Shown: positions 36,426 to 45,779, counted from the stretch's first letter. The stretch is 64,000 nucleotides of DNA from an uncultured Maribacter sp. (GCF_947496775.1 NZ_CANMDU010000005.1:1-64000); one strand, 5' to 3'. Program-made: numbers and translations. The notes: generated by a model from the sequence alone, not told the origin.

Positions 36426-36437
36426 TGACATATATCA
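36426..36437. promoter_or_regulatory. FNR-like box upstream of hpf
   Basis: TGAC-atat-ATCA, centred 33 bp from the -7 element of the leftward hpf promoter. Confidence 0.55.
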
Positions 36438-36603
36438 CCTTAAATGAAAAAGAGAAGGTCTAACTACAAAGAAAAAATAACTTCAATAACATTAATCATA
36501 AAGGATAGCATATTATTTTCTAACCAAACTTATCTCAACAAAAAAAACTACTAGGAAGGAGCCAAACAACTACTCTATTTATAGGGGAACTATATAAATA
36601 ACT

Positions 36604-38220
36604 TTATCCTACGAAATAGGATAAAATTGAGATAACAATTACAATTAATACGACCGATAAAATAATATCTATAGTGCTAATACTTTCTTTATTTAAACGC
36701 TTATCATCTTCGGTTAAAGTTCCAAACGAAAGCCCAGTAATAGCCGCATAATTTGACGGATTTGTAGCCAAACTCACTCCAATACAAATAACTATAGATA
36801 ACAGAAACATAAAAATAGCCATATGTGCAAAATTTATAGTAGCAAATTCTAGAAGGACTCCAGATAAACTATTTTGGTAAATTTCTGCTAATATTCGCAA
36901 TGCTGCTACAACTAAGCCCGAAAATAATGTAACTATTGCCGCTTGCGAATTGGTTCTTTTCCACAAAACTCCTAATATAAATACCGCTGTTATGGGGGGA
37001 GCTATATAAGATTGTACACTTTGTAAGTATTGATAGAGAGTGCCTCCTCCAATTTTCTCCATTATTGGAATCCAAATAATACCCAATATAACAACTATAG
37101 TCGTAGCGACCTTCCCAATAGTTAACAATTTTTTCTCCTCTGTATGCGGTTTCAATTTCTTATAAATATCAATCGTAAAAATTGTTGAACAGGAATTAAA
37201 AACAGACGCTAAAGAGCTCATTAAAGCTGCCATTAAACCACCAGCAACCAGTCCTTTTAAACCTACTGGTAAAAGTGTTTTTACTAAAACTGGAAATACC
37301 TGATCGGCTTTTTCATAAGATAATACCCCTTGTATAGAAAGTGCATAAGCTATAATCCCTGGAATTAAAAAAATAAATATGGGAAGTATTTTTAAATATG
37401 CCCCAAAAATAGCCCCTCTTCTTCCTATTTTTATATTATTAGCAGCTAAGGTTCTTTGTACAATATATTGATCCGTACACCAATACCATATACCAACTAT
37501 TGTTCCTCCAAATAACATCCCTGTCCAAGGAAAATCTGGGTCATTTATTGGTCTCCACATATTAAGATGGTCTGTCCCAACAGTCTCTTTTAAAACTCCC
37601 CACCCTCCTACTTCTTGTAATCCTAAATAAGTAATAATTACGGATCCTAAAATAAGTACCACTGTCTGTAAAGTTTCGGTATAAATAACGGCTTTCATTC
37701 CTCCTATTACCGTATATGCTCCTGTAAATACAACAATACCAATAGCCCCATACCAAAAAGGAATACCTAATAGTTCTGAAACTACTATACCGCCGGCATA
37801 AATCGTGACCGAGACCTTGGTTATTACGTAACCAGCTAAAGAGAAAACAGATAAAAACCAGCGCGAACGAGAGTCAAATCTTTTTTCTAGAAACTCTGGC
37901 ATTGTAAAGGCATTACTTCTAAAGTAAAATGGCAAAAACAACCACCCAAGCAACAAAACAATCCAAGCATGAAGCTCATAATGTGCCATTGGCATGCCAG
38001 ACTCTGCCCCTGTACCCGCTAAACCTACTACATGTTCTGAACCAATATTGGATGCAAAAATAGATGCACCAATAACAAACCAACCTACATTTCTTCCTGC
38101 TAAAAAATAATCAGCGGTGTCTTTATTCTTTTGAAGTATTACCCATATTGCAACACCTATTAATGCTGCAAAATAGGCTCCTAAGACCCACCAATCTGCA
38201 TTTTCCATTATTGAAATCAT
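36604..38220 (-). CDS. Sodium:solute symporter (SSS family), probable sugar transporter
   Basis: 538 residues, about 14 membrane helices. ADYFLAGRNVGWFVIGASIFASNIGSEHVVGLAGTG at the N-terminus and WYWCTDQYIVQRTLAANN are diagnostic of the SGLT-like sugar branch of the SSS family. Cotransports a sugar with Na+. A CGAAA-N4-TTTCG palindrome upstream resembles that of xylB, so xylose is the likeliest cargo (inference). ATG 38208 is an alternative start. Confidence 0.92.
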   Translation of the reverse strand: MISIMENADWWVLGAYFAALIGVAIWVILQKNKDTADYFLAGRNVGWFVIGASIFASNIGSEHVVGLAGTGAESGMPMAHYELHAWIVLLLGWLFLPFYFRSNAFTMPEFLEKRFDSRSRWFLSVFSLAGYVITKVSVTIYAGGIVVSELLGIPFWYGAIGIVVFTGAYTVIGGMKAVIYTETLQTVVLILGSVIITYLGLQEVGGWGVLKETVGTDHLNMWRPINDPDFPWTGMLFGGTIVGIWYWCTDQYIVQRTLAANNIKIGRRGAIFGAYLKILPIFIFLIPGIIAYALSIQGVLSYEKADQVFPVLVKTLLPVGLKGLVAGGLMAALMSSLASVFNSCSTIFTIDIYKKLKPHTEEKKLLTIGKVATTIVVILGIIWIPIMEKIGGGTLYQYLQSVQSYIAPPITAVFILGVLWKRTNSQAAIVTLFSGLVVAALRILAEIYQNSLSGVLLEFATINFAHMAIFMFLLSIVICIGVSLATNPSNYAAITGLSFGTLTEDDKRLNKESISTIDIILSVVLIVIVISILSYFVG

Positions 38221-38459
38221 AAGTCTATACGATTATATTATTTTTAACTTATTCTTTTTTTTTGATAAAACATATACTTCATAACAAGACAAATGAGTAT
38301 AATCCTTTTAAACTTAAATAAATACTTTTTGATTTTCAATAATTCTAGCAAACTAAACAGAAAATAGAAATAAAAACAATCTATTATAATTCAAAAACAA
38401 CAATATAAACACTTAACAATAAACAACATAAACTCATAAATACATTTACAAAAATTTCA

Positions 38460-38473
38460 CGAAACCCTTTTCG
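38460..38473. promoter_or_regulatory. Probable LacI-type operator upstream of the symporter
   Basis: CGAAACCCTTTTCG, a CGAAA-N4-TTTCG palindrome; surrounding bases (AAATT...CACGAAACCC, CTTCCGAAAG) also resemble the xylB upstream region in inverted orientation. Confidence 0.55.
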
Positions 38474-38521
38474 TAACTTCCGAAAGTTATGCAACACAAA
38501 ACCAAAGTAAGGGACAAAAAA

Positions 38522-38549
38522 ACCGCCTAAATTTTGTTCTTTAGACGGT
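38522..38549. terminator. Terminator downstream of porP/sprF
   Basis: ACCGCCTAAA / TTTAGACGGT, one mismatch, with a T-run on the minus strand. Confidence 0.8.
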
Positions 38550-38587
38550 CTTTTCATTACTATAAAAAAATCAAATAAACTTTACTT

Positions 38588-39493
38588 CTACAATTTTAAA
38601 TTAAGTAATATTTCATGTGTACCATTATCAATAGTCCTAACTGGACTCTCAAAAGCTGCTTCATAGGCATACCCTATATCCATCCATTTACTGGCTTTAA
38701 AAATGAGGATGCCACTTATGCTTTCATCTAATCTGTAACCTACACCAATATCGAATCTATTATTAAATTCTACAAGTGTCGTAACATCTAAAGATAAAGG
38801 AGATGCTTCCACATAGCTTAATAGTACTGTTGGTTTTAATACAATCTTATCTGCAAGCGCAATATCGTATCCACCCGCTAAATATACGTGCATTTTATCC
38901 ATACCAATCTTTGCTAAACCATTATCAAACTCTAATCTATCCGGCGTTAAAACTCTTGGTATAGACAAGGCTAAAAAATACTTATCGTTCTTTAAATAAG
39001 CTCCTATTCCAATATTAACATTAAAACTGCCATCAATATTCATTAATGAAGGATCTGCCTGAATTCCATAAGTCATTAAACCTGCAGTATTTGCTTTATA
39101 GGAATTAAACCCAGCCTTTATTCCAAAAAATAAGTCATGCTTTTCATTTAATTTAAGTTTATAAGAAAAATCTAAAGCAATAGAGGTTTGATTTTCTATA
39201 AAAGTTCTATCATTTATTATAGATGCACCAATACCTACATTTTTACGTAAAGGTGTACCGAAAATAACACTTTGAGTTTCTGGAGCTCCTTCTACACTTG
39301 CCCATTGGCTGCGTACATTTAGCCCTAAATCGGTACCTTCATTAGCTCCTGCATAAGCAGGATTTATTAAGTTCATATTATACCTATAAAATGTATAATT
39401 AGGTTCTTGCTGTGCAGACAAACTTACCGTTGCCAAAGCAAACAAGATTATTGTATATATTAATTTTAGTTTCATTATCTGGGGGTTTTGCAT
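38588..39493 (-). CDS. PorP/SprF family T9SS-associated outer-membrane protein
   Basis: 301 residues with a signal peptide (IYTIILFALATVSLSAQQ). EPNYTFYRYNMNLINPAYAGANEGTDLGLNVRSQWASVEGAPETQ is the PorP/SprF hallmark; the rest is a barrel with an end AFESPVRTIDNGTHEILLNLKL. These proteins sit downstream of gliding/T9SS substrates with type-B C-termini and help secrete or anchor them. Its ATG overlaps the last base of the large upstream gene. Confidence 0.95.
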   Translation of the reverse strand: MQNPQIMKLKLIYTIILFALATVSLSAQQEPNYTFYRYNMNLINPAYAGANEGTDLGLNVRSQWASVEGAPETQSVIFGTPLRKNVGIGASIINDRTFIENQTSIALDFSYKLKLNEKHDLFFGIKAGFNSYKANTAGLMTYGIQADPSLMNIDGSFNVNIGIGAYLKNDKYFLALSIPRVLTPDRLEFDNGLAKIGMDKMHVYLAGGYDIALADKIVLKPTVLLSYVEASPLSLDVTTLVEFNNRFDIGVGYRLDESISGILIFKASKWMDIGYAYEAAFESPVRTIDNGTHEILLNLKL

Positions 39494-42400
39494 TAGTAAT
39501 TAATAAACATCCAACCACGTAACGGTGCTGTACCATTACCTAAGTCTATTACATATAAATAGGATCCTGCTGGAAGTTTTTCTGAATTAGATTTGTATTT
39601 TCCATTCCAATCATTTTTATAACTTTCTGTAGCAAAAACCTCATGCCCCCATCGATTATAAACTTTTACATTGGAATTAGGATAATTATCTATTCCTGGA
39701 ATAACCCAACTATCATTTATACCATCTCCGTTAGGGGTAAATGCTTCAGCTGGTGCTAATGTAGGTTCTGCTATTTTAGGAAATACATCCTCAGTATCTA
39801 CAACTCCATCATTATCATCGTCGGTATCAACACTATCAGAAATTCCATCTAAATCTGTATCTTCAGGTGTACTGGCGAAATTTTTAGAATCTGTACCTTC
39901 TCTATGTTCTACTTGATCCGAATACCCATCATTATCATCATCTAAATCTGCGTTATCCCCTGTTCCATCGCCATCGGTATCCGTATCTTCTGCTGGATCT
40001 GTTGAAAAAGCATCTTCAAAATCTAAAGTACCGTCGTTATCATCATCTAAATCAATATTATTTCCTAAACCATCACCATCGGTATCGGTATCTATATTTC
40101 CATCACCATCATCATCGGTATCGGCGTAATCTCCAATACCATCGTTATCCGTATCGGTATCCTCAGTAGGATCTAGTGGAAAATCATCTTCAGAATCTAG
40201 GGTGCCATCATTATCATCATCGTCATCCGCATTATCACCTGTACCATCGTTATCCGTATCGGTATCTTCATTGGCATCTAATGGGAAATCATCCTCAACA
40301 TCTGGTGTACCATCACCATCGTCATCGGTATCTGCATTATCGCCTGTTCCGTCATTATCGGAATCGGTGTCTTCATTGGTATCTAACGGGAAATCATCCT
40401 CAAGATCTGGTGTACCATCACCGTCGTCATCGGTATCCGCATTATCACCTGTACCATCATTATCTGTATCGGTATCTTCATTAGCATCTAATGGAAAATC
40501 ATCATCAACATCTAGTGTGCCATCATTATCATCATCGGTATCTGCATTATCGCCTGTACCATCATTATCCGTATCGGTATCTTCATTGGCATCTAATGGG
40601 AAATCATCATCAACATCTGGTGTACCATCACCGTCGTCATCGGTATCTGCATTATCGCCTGTACCATCATTATCCGTATCGGTATCTTCATTGGCATCTA
40701 ATGGAAAAGCATCATCAACATCTGGTGTACCATCATTATCATCATCGGTATCTGCATTATCACCTGTACCATCATTATCCGTATCGGTATCTTCATTGGC
40801 ATCTAATGGGAAATCATCCTCTTCATCTGGTGTACCATCATTATCATCGTCATCATCTGCATTATCTCCTGTTCCGTCATTATCGGAATCGGTATCTTCT
40901 GTATTATCTAATGGAAAAGCATCCTCAACATCTGGTGTACCATCGCCATCATCATCTGGATCTGTACTGTTACCATCTCCATCACCATCTGTATCTTCAT
41001 CCGCATCAATATTAGAGGTATATGTTGCGGTACTAACCTCATCCTCTAAATCTTTTACTTTAAAGGAGAAAGACGTGTAATTGGTTCCAAACTCTCCTGC
41101 CTCTGTAACATAAATTAACTTTGTTACATCATCTATTAAATCATTTTCAGAAACTGGATTACCTTCATATGTTAATACTCCTTTCCCAACGGACGGTAAA
41201 GAAATTATTTGAATTCCGTTAAATTGATCTCCTGTATCTACATCATTAAATGTAAAATCTCCTGGTGTAAAAGTAAAATCTACATCTTGTACCACATCTA
41301 CAGAAATGTTTCCTCCTGTAGGAGCATCGTTCTGCGGAGTAAAATTAAGGGTTGCGGTTACCGTACTAGAAAAGTTATTTGCATCTTCAAAATTATACGT
41401 AAAAGTATCTGTTAAGTTTTCAGAACCATTATGCTGGTAGGTAAATGTTCCGTCATTATTAAATGTAAATGAGGTTGCATCAGAAGGTCCATTCACTAAA
41501 TGATATACTAATGGATCCCCATCAACTTCTTCATCATTAGTTGAAACATCATTATTTAAAGTATCATTCTCATCTACGTTAAAACTATCTACAACAGCAA
41601 TTGGTAAATCATCTTCTGCTTGAATAGACATTGTAAGTGTACCTGTAACAATTGTTCCGTTGTTATCTAATTGATAAATTACAGTATCTGTTCCATACGC
41701 ATCTTCGTTTGGAGCATAAATAATATTATTACTTCCATCTACTGTTGCAATTCCTTTTGTTCCCTGTGTATCAATGGTAATTGTAACGCTTTGTCCCCCG
41801 TCATATGTATCATTATACAATACATTAATAGGGTCAGAAGTATTATCCTCATTCGTCAGAGCCAAATCATCTTCCGCTCCCACTACTAAGGTTAAATTAT
41901 ATGGACCAAAAGAAGTTGCCCCTGTATTACCTGCATTGTCTTTAGCCTCAGCGTGAATATACCAACCAGAACCTCCACTTGAGAAAGAAACATCTTTAGA
42001 TTGACTATTACTCCATGAACTCCAATTAACATCATCGGTTGCAGGTGGTGTAGCACTTTGTGTTAATACATAACGTTGTACATCAAAACCGCTACCCGAA
42101 CCTTCATCTGAAAAACTTAAGGTAATATTATCCTCTGTAGTAACATTCCCGTTTGCTGGCGAAGCCGCAATTGTAGGGTTAGACGCGTCGTGAATTATGT
42201 TTAACGTTCTATAAAATGGTAAGGACCATACCCCTGTATCTGTTTGTGTTCTTAAACTAATTATATACTCTGCACTTTCTGTATTATATGCAGAAAAATC
42301 AGTCATTGGTGTGGTAGAATTATACACTTCAACATCTGTTGGATTATTGTCATTATCATACGTTCGTTGTGTTACAATCCACTCTTCAGCAGTGAGTGTT

Positions 42401-44307
42401 CTTCCATAAGGATCAGCTGAGTTATTTTCGATTGCTATTGTCATAGCCCCGGTATATGTTGTTAACACATCTGGTAGAATATTAAATTGTGCTAAAGGCA
42501 AATCATCATTACCAGGTGTGGCTGACGTTTTTTCTACATAAATACTTGAAGGAGAACTATACGTTCCTTGATGATCTTGTACGGTAAGCATTATTAAATA
42601 TTGACCATCTGGCTGACCAGAAGGGTTAAATTGCCCTATTGTCCAATCATTTGTAGATCCTGCATCTACGGATTTCCACTTCCATTCGGAATTTGCAATA
42701 CCATTGTTAGCACCTCCATCTAAATCGTATGAATTATTGGTTAACGCACCTGTAATTGGATTGTAAGCAAAACTTGCCACTGGTTTTCTATGAAAATACA
42801 ATGTTGTTGGTGCTGTAGGTAAATCCTGGAAAGTAAAAGTATATTCTCCAGGTTTTTCATAAAATTCTGGAACATCTTCTAAATATAAATCATGCCAAGA
42901 TACTTTACCACTATCATTATCAAAATAGGTTTCGTCATGACTAACTTTCCATCTTCCGTTAGGATAGGTAGCATTAGCTGTATTTGTTTTTAATTCCGTT
43001 GGCGTAATATCCATTTCAATAGAAGTACCTGCTATAAAAAACTCTCCTGCGCTAACGGTGCCAAAAACATACTGATCGTATATATATTGTGCAATTTGGT
43101 CTATCCAATCGTTATATGCTGTTTCGTCTCTATTTACAAAGGTTCCTTTTTGATTGTTTTGCGTAACAAATCTTTCAAACTGGGCTTTATTAGCATTAAC
43201 ACCCCAGCCTATATAATGAATGTCTTCATTAATGGTACGCATTAAAATTTCGGATAAGTCAGAATCCACATCAAAATCTGCAACTTCTAAATCGTCCAAA
43301 TTCACATTAAAACGTAAAGCACTATTTCTCCATTGTGGCTCTCTTAGAACATCTTTAAAAGCTCTTAATGATAATTTTTCAATAGCAATATCTTCAAAAT
43401 ATGCACCAGATTGTTCATGTACATAAAAACCATAACTACCAGCATCATGAGTACTGTCCGTTATGTCAAACGCTTCTATCCATCCAGTACCAGCACTACC
43501 TCCGCCTCCTTTTCTAGAAATTTTTATATCATTCCCTGACATTTCCACTTTAAAATCAATTGCCTGTCCATTGAAATAGGCCGCAAACATATCTGATCTA
43601 TTAGTATCCCAACTCGCCGGTCTTCCTGAGCTTCCACTATTAGTATTAAGGGCTAAAACTGTAATCGTACCGTTTTCCACTTTTAAAATTGCTTCTGCTG
43701 GATCGCCATCAGAACCATAACCACTAATATTACCACAAGCAGAGTGGTTATCAATTATATATGCATAAAAATTTTGGCTGTCTACTTTTCTAAAAATAAA
43801 ACCAACTTCTCCATGGGGATAAGGAGCTTCTGAAAGTCCCCAAGTTGCGGAAAGAGTACCATCAGAAATATCTCCGATAGGGTCATACATTGCGAAACCC
43901 CATCCATAAGATGTATTTCTTCCTACAAAATCAGCAATTATTCGATTAGTTCCGCCATCAAAAGTAAAATAGTCTCCCGAATAAGAAGGGTGATTTGGTG
44001 GTTCTGTTCCATTGAAGTTCATTTTACTCCAACTATTAAAAATATCAGCTGCATCTGCCTGATCAGATGATATTGTACTCCTTTCAAATGCTTCTACACG
44101 AAGTTTTCCTAAAGGCATTCCTTTTCCAATTAAGGATGCTTCTAAATCATCCTCAAAAGGTGTTAAATCTAATTGCGCAGAACCAACAGTGACCATAACA
44201 TCTATGTTTGGACCCTGCTGCACTGCCATATCTACAGTTTGTGCAAAGGATACACTGGCGCATACCAAGCATACCCACACTAAGGTGGTTTTAAATATAT
44301 TCTTCAT
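39493..44307 (-). CDS. Giant adhesin-like T9SS substrate with calcium repeats and CHU-type C-terminal domain
   Basis: 1604 residues. Signal peptide (TTLVWVCLVCASVSFAQ), then an N-terminal region with a lectin/laminin-G-like module (about 80-310, GYSGDYFTFDGGTNRIIADF), PKD/Ig-like modules (about 500-800, VASFAYNPITG; NPTIAASPANGNVTTEDNITLSFSD), tandem cadherin-like modules (about 810-1090), thrombospondin type-3 Asp-rich repeats (about 1110-1500), and a C-terminal type-B sorting domain (FTPNGDGINDSWVIPGIDNYPNSNVKVYNRWG). Probably exported by T9SS and attached to the surface, binding calcium along its stalk. It forms an operon with the PorP/SprF gene downstream and the DUF4347 gene upstream. 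Confidence 0.95.
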   Translation of the reverse strand: MKNIFKTTLVWVCLVCASVSFAQTVDMAVQQGPNIDVMVTVGSAQLDLTPFEDDLEASLIGKGMPLGKLRVEAFERSTISSDQADAADIFNSWSKMNFNGTEPPNHPSYSGDYFTFDGGTNRIIADFVGRNTSYGWGFAMYDPIGDISDGTLSATWGLSEAPYPHGEVGFIFRKVDSQNFYAYIIDNHSACGNISGYGSDGDPAEAILKVENGTITVLALNTNSGSSGRPASWDTNRSDMFAAYFNGQAIDFKVEMSGNDIKISRKGGGGSAGTGWIEAFDITDSTHDAGSYGFYVHEQSGAYFEDIAIEKLSLRAFKDVLREPQWRNSALRFNVNLDDLEVADFDVDSDLSEILMRTINEDIHYIGWGVNANKAQFERFVTQNNQKGTFVNRDETAYNDWIDQIAQYIYDQYVFGTVSAGEFFIAGTSIEMDITPTELKTNTANATYPNGRWKVSHDETYFDNDSGKVSWHDLYLEDVPEFYEKPGEYTFTFQDLPTAPTTLYFHRKPVASFAYNPITGALTNNSYDLDGGANNGIANSEWKWKSVDAGSTNDWTIGQFNPSGQPDGQYLIMLTVQDHQGTYSSPSSIYVEKTSATPGNDDLPLAQFNILPDVLTTYTGAMTIAIENNSADPYGRTLTAEEWIVTQRTYDNDNNPTDVEVYNSTTPMTDFSAYNTESAEYIISLRTQTDTGVWSLPFYRTLNIIHDASNPTIAASPANGNVTTEDNITLSFSDEGSGSGFDVQRYVLTQSATPPATDDVNWSSWSNSQSKDVSFSSGGSGWYIHAEAKDNAGNTGATSFGPYNLTLVVGAEDDLALTNEDNTSDPINVLYNDTYDGGQSVTITIDTQGTKGIATVDGSNNIIYAPNEDAYGTDTVIYQLDNNGTIVTGTLTMSIQAEDDLPIAVVDSFNVDENDTLNNDVSTNDEEVDGDPLVYHLVNGPSDATSFTFNNDGTFTYQHNGSENLTDTFTYNFEDANNFSSTVTATLNFTPQNDAPTGGNISVDVVQDVDFTFTPGDFTFNDVDTGDQFNGIQIISLPSVGKGVLTYEGNPVSENDLIDDVTKLIYVTEAGEFGTNYTSFSFKVKDLEDEVSTATYTSNIDADEDTDGDGDGNSTDPDDDGDGTPDVEDAFPLDNTEDTDSDNDGTGDNADDDDDNDGTPDEEDDFPLDANEDTDTDNDGTGDNADTDDDNDGTPDVDDAFPLDANEDTDTDNDGTGDNADTDDDGDGTPDVDDDFPLDANEDTDTDNDGTGDNADTDDDNDGTLDVDDDFPLDANEDTDTDNDGTGDNADTDDDGDGTPDLEDDFPLDTNEDTDSDNDGTGDNADTDDDGDGTPDVEDDFPLDANEDTDTDNDGTGDNADDDDDNDGTLDSEDDFPLDPTEDTDTDNDGIGDYADTDDDGDGNIDTDTDGDGLGNNIDLDDDNDGTLDFEDAFSTDPAEDTDTDGDGTGDNADLDDDNDGYSDQVEHREGTDSKNFASTPEDTDLDGISDSVDTDDDNDGVVDTEDVFPKIAEPTLAPAEAFTPNGDGINDSWVIPGIDNYPNSNVKVYNRWGHEVFATESYKNDWNGKYKSNSEKLPAGSYLYVIDLGNGTAPLRGWMFINY
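40150..40925 (-). repeat. 105-bp tandem repeats encoding TSP3 modules
   Basis: Eight near-identical copies of a 35-residue unit (FPLD[AN/NT/TN/PT]EDTD-DNDGTGDNADTDDD-DGT-D) recur every 105 bp inside the giant gene. DNA identity is high between copies, so recombination could change copy number. Confidence 0.9.
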
Positions 44308-44317
44308 TTGGGGGATT

Positions 44318-44872
44318 TTACTTTGTTAAAATGGAATTGGTTGTTGACGCACTTAAGGACCAATAGTCAAAATTAAATGCTGCATCAAAAATAGATGTAC
44401 AACTTGTGCAAGCACCTATATTAAAATATGCCTTTTCTCCAATTGCTTGTATTAATGCCAAACCATCTGTGTTTGTACCTAAATTACAATTGTACATAAG
44501 TAATTGAATATGCTCGCCTTGATAAAGACCTTCTAACATACTAAGCTCAAACTCCGAACTAACCGAATCTAAGTTGTAAGTTATGCCTCCCATTTGTAAA
44601 GAGTTGTAGGATGCATTTACAAAAAGATGAATTGTCTTTATAGTCGAATTAGACTCTAGTTCGCTTCTAATATCGCTCCAGGGGTTATTAGAATTCGTTA
44701 ATTGTAACAAAACTTCGTCTGAAGTTAAAGAACTAATGACTTGTTGTTTATCTGCAAAATCAGAATCTATTACAACAAGACTTTTGGATTGTGCCTGTAA
44801 GCCGAAACAAGCAAATAATAGAATAATAACACTTAGGGGGATCCTCTTAAGAGGCAGTTTGTTAAGTTTCAT
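44318..44872 (-). CDS. DUF4347-type secreted protein
   Basis: 184 residues with a signal peptide (LSVIILLFACFGLQAQ). SLVVIDSDFADKQQVISSLTSDEVLLQL and IKTIHLFVNASYNSLQMGGITYNLDS match my recollection of the DUF4347 domain, found at the N-terminus of large adhesins in other bacteria. Here it is a separate gene 10 bp upstream of the giant adhesin, so it is co-transcribed and may act with it. It ends with two cysteines (ACTSC). Function unknown. Confidence 0.8.
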   Translation of the reverse strand: MKLNKLPLKRIPLSVIILLFACFGLQAQSKSLVVIDSDFADKQQVISSLTSDEVLLQLTNSNNPWSDIRSELESNSTIKTIHLFVNASYNSLQMGGITYNLDSVSSEFELSMLEGLYQGEHIQLLMYNCNLGTNTDGLALIQAIGEKAYFNIGACTSCTSIFDAAFNFDYWSLSASTTNSILTK

Positions 44873-45523
44873 AAATTAAAGTTTAATTGAATTATTTTAC
44901 ATTTAAACGCTAACTTATCTTAAATTATAAGCTTTTTCCTACAAATGTTGTAGACTTAGGTAAGTATGTGTGTGAAAACCAAAAAAAGCAACATAAGCTT
45001 AAATATCGATATAAATCCGTTTTCACTAATTATATATTCCTACAAACAAAAAAAGAACACGTTATAGAACTCCACTTAATAGGTTATAGTTACAACCGGT
45101 TTTACTTTTCTACATCTACAAGCACAAAGTAATCTACCTGAACTTTACAATCCATAAGAATACTTCCATTAGATTCCATTGCCTAACGCACTTAGAGTAT
45201 GAAAAAGAAGTTATTGTAAAAACCTTGATAGGAATAAAAAACAATGTAAACATATAATGGAAATATTATATGTTATAGTAGTAATAGTCAAAGCTGCAAT
45301 CCTTTATCAAATAATTTTTTTGAATTAGTTAGCTGCAATCCACTTCAGATTAAACCATGGGTGGGTTCCTTTTAAGAATCAAAAGCTGTGCGTATTTTAT
45401 AAAAAAGAATAGTATTTTATGACAAGTAAAAATTGAATTTCTATGTAGCTTCACTCAAAAATGTATTACCTCATCCAATAATTACTAGAGTTGCTACATT
45501 TGATTGGATGATAAGCTATAGAC
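44873..45523. other. Intergenic, no gene seen
   Basis: About 650 AT-rich bases between the adhesin operon promoter and the tRNA-fragment/ICE junction. GCTGCAATCC occurs twice (45294 and 45332). No coding frame supported. Confidence 0.45.
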
Positions 45524-45528
45524 ATAAA

Positions 45529-45556
45529 AAAAGCCTTCTATAAATAGAAGGCTTTT
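45529..45556. terminator. Terminator next to the tRNA fragment
   Basis: Perfect stem AAAAGCCTTCTA / TAGAAGGCTTTT with a 4-nt loop, immediately beside the tRNA-like fragment. It may originally have terminated a leftward tRNA gene, making it host-side DNA. Confidence 0.8.
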
Positions 45557-45571
45557 AAGTCGGGGTGGCAG
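45557..45571 (-). other. Candidate attachment site: 3' end of a tRNA gene
   Basis: AAGTCGGGGTGGCAG; on the minus strand it reads CTGCCACCCCGACTT, the T-arm/acceptor end expected of a proline-type tRNA, but no tRNA body follows (AACTAACGG comes instead). ICEs that integrate into tRNA 3' ends leave such a short direct repeat at the end away from the integrase. The rest of the tRNA should lie beyond 64 kb. Confidence 0.55.
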
Positions 45572-45630
45572 AACTAACGGCCATCTCATATATCATTAAT
45601 AATCAAATAGTTACTTTTATTTTTCAAAAC

Positions 45631-45648
45631 AGGTAACCGAATAGGTAA
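45631..45648 (+). repeat. 18-bp repeat near ICE left end
   Basis: AGGTAACCGAATAGGTAA, 60 bp inside the presumed att site; identical to 14850-14867. A possible integrase arm site. Confidence 0.5.
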
Positions 45649-45754
45649 CTTTTGCTTTGATTCTATTTCTTTATGATTGTACTAAGATAATACAAAATAT
45701 TAAATAAACTAAATCAAATATTTTGGAATATTATAGCTACATTTTAGACATAAA

Positions 45755-45779
45755 AAAAGCATCTATTTAAGACGCTTTT
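45755..45779 (-). terminator. Terminator of the tra operon
   Basis: AAAAGCATC / GACGCTTTT (one mismatch) about 45 bp after traN, with T-run on the minus strand. Confidence 0.65.

Noticed and set aside
40150-40925. Tandem repeats as a possible CRISPR array
   Set aside because: Period is 105 bp without unique spacers, in frame with a coding repeat, and no cas genes are in the window.
40202-41080. Long plus-strand open frame (292 codons, Ser/Pro-rich) opposite the adhesin repeats
   Set aside because: It is the antisense of Asp/Gly-rich TSP3 repeats and has their 105-bp period. No start context or family.
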